A stretch of DNA of 64,000 nt from positions 434,001 through 498,000 of the forward strand of contig JAYQSP010000011.1 of the NCBI GenBank assembly GCA_038146925.1, written 5' to 3'. Under the pieces are notes generated by a model, which searched no databases, was not told where the DNA came from, and saw only the letters and a program-made list of their open reading frames with translations. Shown here one piece after another: positions 60,946-64,000 of the stretch. The stretch comes from UBA830 sp038146925. GTDB taxonomy: Bacteria; Pseudomonadota; Alphaproteobacteria; MPNO01; UBA830. A program made the position numbers and the translations under genes. The stretch's first letter is position 1. Every line of letters begins with the position of its first letter.

Positions 60946-61719
60946 TCAGACGCCGCGGATCATGCCGCCGTCCACCTTTACGACGCTGCCGGTGATGTAG
61001 CTGGCATTGTCGCTCAGCAGATACACCGCCGTATCTGCGAACTCTGCGACGGTGCCGTATCTCCCAGCGGGGATGGTTGCGTGCGACGCGCGGACGATTT
61101 CTTCCACCGGTTTGTTCTGTTTCTTGGCCGCGGCAGCATCGATCTGGTTGACGCGGTCGGTGTGAATGCGGCCCGGTGCGATGGTGTTGACGGTAACGCC
61201 TTCCGCAGCGACTTCGCTGGACAGCGTCTTTGCCCAGCCAACCAGCGACGCGCGTATCGTATTCGATATACCGAGATTAGGGATCGGTTGCACGATTCCC
61301 GAGCTCGATATGACGAGGACGCGCCCCCAGCGGCGTTCTTTCATGCCGGGGAGGAACGCGTTAACGATTTTCAGCTGATTAACGAACATGGGTTGAAACT
61401 GGGCCGTCCAGACCTCAGGGGCCACGTCCGAGATATTTCCGGGCGGCGGGCCGCCGCCGTTGCAGACAACGATGTCGAGGCCACCGAAGTCAGCCTCCAG
61501 GTTTTGAATAAGCGCATCTACAGACCCGGCGTCGGAAAGATCGAGCGAGTAGGCGCGCGCGCCGGCGATGTCGACGGCGACGATTTCCGCGTCCGCCAGA
61601 TTTCTGCCGCAGACGGCGACCGTCGCGCCTTCCTGCGCCAGTCGTTCGGCGATACCTTTTCCCATTCCGCGTGTCGAGCCCATCACAAGGGCGCGTTTGT
61701 CTTTCAATCCCAGGTCCAA
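60946..61719 (-). CDS. Short-chain dehydrogenase/reductase with atypical active site
   Basis: A 257-residue Rossmann-fold SDR. LKDKRALVMGSTRGMGKGIA is the cofactor loop, DIVVCNGGGPPPGN replaces NNAG, and IAPGRIHTDRV and YLLSDNASYITGSVVKVDGG are normal. The catalytic tetrad is altered: after VLVISSSGIVQPIPNL comes GISNTIRASLVGWAKTL, with no YxxxK tyrosine (S-N-x-x-R instead). This resembles a BKR-like SDR subgroup that lacks the classical residues. I start at TTG 61719 (MDLGLKDK) after GGGAG; another TTG lies 18 nt upstream. Confidence 0.87.
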   Translation of the reverse strand: MDLGLKDKRALVMGSTRGMGKGIAERLAQEGATVAVCGRNLADAEIVAVDIAGARAYSLDLSDAGSVDALIQNLEADFGGLDIVVCNGGGPPPGNISDVAPEVWTAQFQPMFVNQLKIVNAFLPGMKERRWGRVLVISSSGIVQPIPNLGISNTIRASLVGWAKTLSSEVAAEGVTVNTIAPGRIHTDRVNQIDAAAAKKQNKPVEEIVRASHATIPAGRYGTVAEFADTAVYLLSDNASYITGSVVKVDGGMIRGV

Positions 61720-61842
61720 AATCCGTCTCCCAATCAAGCGTCCCCAGATTGCGCATCATCTGTCTTTACCGCAACCGGTCTTGCAATTTGTCCCGCCGAT
61801 CGCGAATAGCGTATTGTCACACAGCTAAATCAGGAATGCGGG

Positions 61843-63543
61843 ATGTCTGATCAAGACTGGGATATCGAAACCGATCTGCTGGTGGCGGGAGCCGGGCCCG
61901 CGGGCATGACGGCTGCGTTGGTGGCATCGATGGAAGGCCTGGATGCCGTCATATGCGAAAAGGCGGGGCAGGTCGGCGGCACCGGAGCAACATCGGCGGG
62001 GACCTTGTGGATTCCCGGTAATTCCCAGAACTGCGACGCCGGTTTTGACGATTCTGCGGAAGAAGCCGCCACGTATCTGGATCAGCTGATCGGCGAAGAC
62101 CGCTTAAGCGAACATCGGCGCATTTATCTGCGCGACGGTCCGGGCGTGATCGATTATCTGGAAGAAAAGACCGACGTAAAGTTTCTGCCCTGCGGCATGC
62201 ATCCCGACTATCGTAACAATCTGGCCGGCGCAGGGCTCGCGGGCCGGGCGATCATCCCGGAAAATTTCGACGGGCGGCTGCTCGGGCGGGATTTCGATCG
62301 CGTACGGCCGCCAATCCCCGAATTCATGCTGATGGGCGGCATGATGGTCGGCAAGGCGGATATCATCAATCTGCTGGGGCGCTACAAATCATTCCGCGCT
62401 TTCCGTCATTCCGCTTCTATCGTCCTGCGCTATCTGGCGGATCGTATTCGTTACCGCCGGGGAACGCGGCTGGTGATGGGAAACGCGCTGGTGGCACGAC
62501 TTTATTACAGTCTGAAAAAACGCAACGTGCCCGTACTCTTCGAAAGTCCTATCGATGAATTCGTCTGTGATGGAGGCACCGTGGTCGGCGCCGTTCTCAA
62601 TACGCCGACCGGGGTCAAACGCGTTCGGGCCCGCAATGGGGTTGTCCTGGCGACCGGCGGATTTGCCCACAATCCCAAGTTCCGAAAAGCGTTCATGCCC
62701 GATCCCACGCCGCCCTATTCGATGGCGCCTTCGACCAACACGGGCGATGGAATGACACTGGCCGAATCGCTCGGCGCCGGGATAGATACGTCCGGTCAGG
62801 GAGCAGGATTGTGGTCGCCCGTATCGGTGACCAAACGATCTGACGGGTCGGACGGATTATACCCGCACCTTGCGATGGACCGCGCCAAGCCGGGGCTGAT
62901 CGCGGTAAACGCCGCGGGTCGGCGGTTCGTCAACGAAGCGGTGTCCTATCACGATTTCGTCGAGGCAATGTACCGGTCCCACGAAACCGTCGACACGATA
63001 CCCGCCTGGCTGATTTGCGAAGCGGCATTCGTCACCAAATACGGACTCGGTGCGATTCACCCGGAAACCCGGAACCTGCAAAAGCACGCCGCCGATGGCT
63101 ACATCACAGTCGCCGACAGTCTTGAAGCGCTGGCGTCCAAAATCGGCGTCGATACAAACGGTCTGAGGAATTCCGTCAACCGTCATAATGAATTCGCCCT
63201 CACCGGGACCGATGAGGATTTCGGCAAAGGAGATCTGGAACTCAACCGGTTCAACGGCGATCCTGCGCATTCGCCGAACCCGTGTCTCAGACCCATCGAG
63301 AACGGGCCATTCGTAGCGATGGCGGTATGGCCCGCCGAGATCGGTTGCAGCGTGGGTCTGTCGACCGATCCCGACGGTAGGGTGCTCGATGTGGAAGACC
63401 GCCCGGTACCGGGATTGTTTGCCTGCGGAAATGATATGGGTTCGCTGATGTCGGGCTCCTACCCCGGGCCCGGCACGACCCTGGGACCGGCGGTGGTGTT
63501 CGGCTGGCGCGTGGCAATGCATGCCGTTGGTAAATCGGTCTGA
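61843..63543 (+). CDS. FAD-dependent oxidoreductase, 3-ketosteroid-dehydrogenase/fumarate-reductase-like
   Basis: A 566-residue flavoprotein. The FAD loop is DLLVAGAGPAGMTAALVASM with CEKAGQVGGTGATSAGTLW just after it. GVVLATGGFAHNPKFRKAFM and the C-terminal GLFACGNDMGSLMSGSYPGP, then GTTLGPAVVFGWRVAMHA, match the KstD/fumarate-reductase flavoprotein family. Members desaturate steroid or cyclic ketone rings or reduce enoates. The substrate is unknown. It precedes a molybdenum hydroxylase gene on the same strand. Confidence 0.88.
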   Translation: MSDQDWDIETDLLVAGAGPAGMTAALVASMEGLDAVICEKAGQVGGTGATSAGTLWIPGNSQNCDAGFDDSAEEAATYLDQLIGEDRLSEHRRIYLRDGPGVIDYLEEKTDVKFLPCGMHPDYRNNLAGAGLAGRAIIPENFDGRLLGRDFDRVRPPIPEFMLMGGMMVGKADIINLLGRYKSFRAFRHSASIVLRYLADRIRYRRGTRLVMGNALVARLYYSLKKRNVPVLFESPIDEFVCDGGTVVGAVLNTPTGVKRVRARNGVVLATGGFAHNPKFRKAFMPDPTPPYSMAPSTNTGDGMTLAESLGAGIDTSGQGAGLWSPVSVTKRSDGSDGLYPHLAMDRAKPGLIAVNAAGRRFVNEAVSYHDFVEAMYRSHETVDTIPAWLICEAAFVTKYGLGAIHPETRNLQKHAADGYITVADSLEALASKIGVDTNGLRNSVNRHNEFALTGTDEDFGKGDLELNRFNGDPAHSPNPCLRPIENGPFVAMAVWPAEIGCSVGLSTDPDGRVLDVEDRPVPGLFACGNDMGSLMSGSYPGPGTTLGPAVVFGWRVAMHAVGKSV

Positions 63544-63641
63544 AAACGGCGCGACGCCCTGTCTTGACCCCGACCATACGCTGACGTATGGAACCGAATA
63601 CATGTAAAGCGGCGAGTCATAAGGAAAGACGCGGGAAAACA

Positions 63642-64000
63642 ATGGAATATCAGAAAATCGGTCAGCCGGTCCGCCGTCAGGAAGACGCCAGACTGCTAAC
63701 CGGCCAGGGCCGGTTCAGCGACGACTGGTCAGTGGACGGCCAGGCCCACATGGCGGTGGTCCGATCGACATACGCACATGCAGCGATCAGGGGAATGGAT
63801 ACCTCGGTTGCGAGATCGATGCCCGGCGTGCTGGCGGTATTGACCGGCGAGGATTGCATTACGGACAATCTGTCGCCCATCCCGCATAGCCCGTTGCCGT
63901 CAACCAGGCACGACATGAAACTTCATGGCCCGGGCGGTTCGGACGTGTTTATCGGCAACCACGTGCCGTTGCCGGCTGACAAGGCCCGTTATGTCGGCGA
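63642..64000 (+). CDS. Molybdenum hydroxylase large subunit (xanthine dehydrogenase/CO dehydrogenase family), 5' part
   Basis: The visible 119 residues start MEYQKIGQPVRRQEDARLLT and continue GQGRFSDDWSVDGQAHMAVV, RSTYAHAAIRGMD and MPGVLAVLTGEDC. This is the conserved N-terminus of the molybdopterin-binding large subunit of xanthine dehydrogenase/aldehyde oxidase/CO dehydrogenase-like enzymes. The catalytic domain lies beyond the window. Such enzymes hydroxylate N-heterocycles or aldehydes and usually work with FAD and [2Fe-2S] subunits encoded nearby. Confidence 0.9.
   Translation, partial: MEYQKIGQPVRRQEDARLLTGQGRFSDDWSVDGQAHMAVVRSTYAHAAIRGMDTSVARSMPGVLAVLTGEDCITDNLSPIPHSPLPSTRHDMKLHGPGGSDVFIGNHVPLPADKARYVG

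Overview
The window is a GC-rich chromosomal segment from a Gram-negative alphaproteobacterium, probably near the Rhodospirillales; I cannot name a genus. The evidence is a circularly permuted two-piece tmRNA gene next to an alphaproteobacterial-type SspB, a DUF4169 gene, an hflK-hflC-DUF2065-degP block, and heavy use of GTG and TTG starts with ATGA stop/start overlaps. No phage, insertion sequence or CRISPR array is visible. Most of it is core chromosome.

Layout. 1-12351 (minus): the division and cell-wall (dcw) cluster mraZ-rsmH-ftsL-ftsI-murE-murF-mraY-murD-ftsW-murG-murC, with murC cut by the window edge and murF carrying an apparent 1-nt frameshift. 12352-14232: a MraZ-box-like repeat, an OmpA-type lipoprotein and the RNase P RNA (rnpB). 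14229-19766: a cell-wall amidase, an EamA exporter, a small unit with a sigma-54-like promoter, an acyl-CoA ligase, YchJ, an unknown protein and a TerB/DnaJ protein. 20046-26840: a four-gene catabolic operon (amidohydrolase/decarboxylase, fused 5-oxoprolinase, DUF1445 D-glutamate-cyclase family, D-2-hydroxyacid dehydrogenase) behind a good sigma-70 promoter.

26858-35369: DUF4169, a giant AsmA protein, TfoX-N and ribbon-helix-helix genes, RidA, a ketopantoate-reductase-like gene with a tiny membrane-protein gene behind it, Mug and class I fumarase. 35405-36345: sspB and the permuted ssrA. 36429-41022: thyA-folA, an L,D-transpeptidase, a cupin, an MBL-fold hydrolase and mrp. 41211-45954: hflK-hflC-DUF2065-degP-miaA. 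46103-51485: branched-chain amino acid synthesis, ilvB-ilvN-ilvC and leuA, the last behind a structured leader with a possible Leu-rich leader peptide. 51569-57125: the elongasome operon mreB-mreC-mreD-mrdA-rodA, followed by tRNA-Lys(CTT).

57312-64000 is more accessory: a decayed methyltransferase gene, a conserved hypothetical, a DHDPS-family aldolase/lyase, a hydantoinase/dihydropyrimidinase, an atypical SDR, a KstD-like flavoprotein and the start of a molybdenum hydroxylase large subunit. Together these suggest breakdown of a cyclic amide or N-heterocycle. The window is dominated by envelope biogenesis (divisome and elongasome machinery about 40 kb apart), with protein quality control (tmRNA, SspB, HflKC, DegP) and amino-acid or heterocycle metabolism between.
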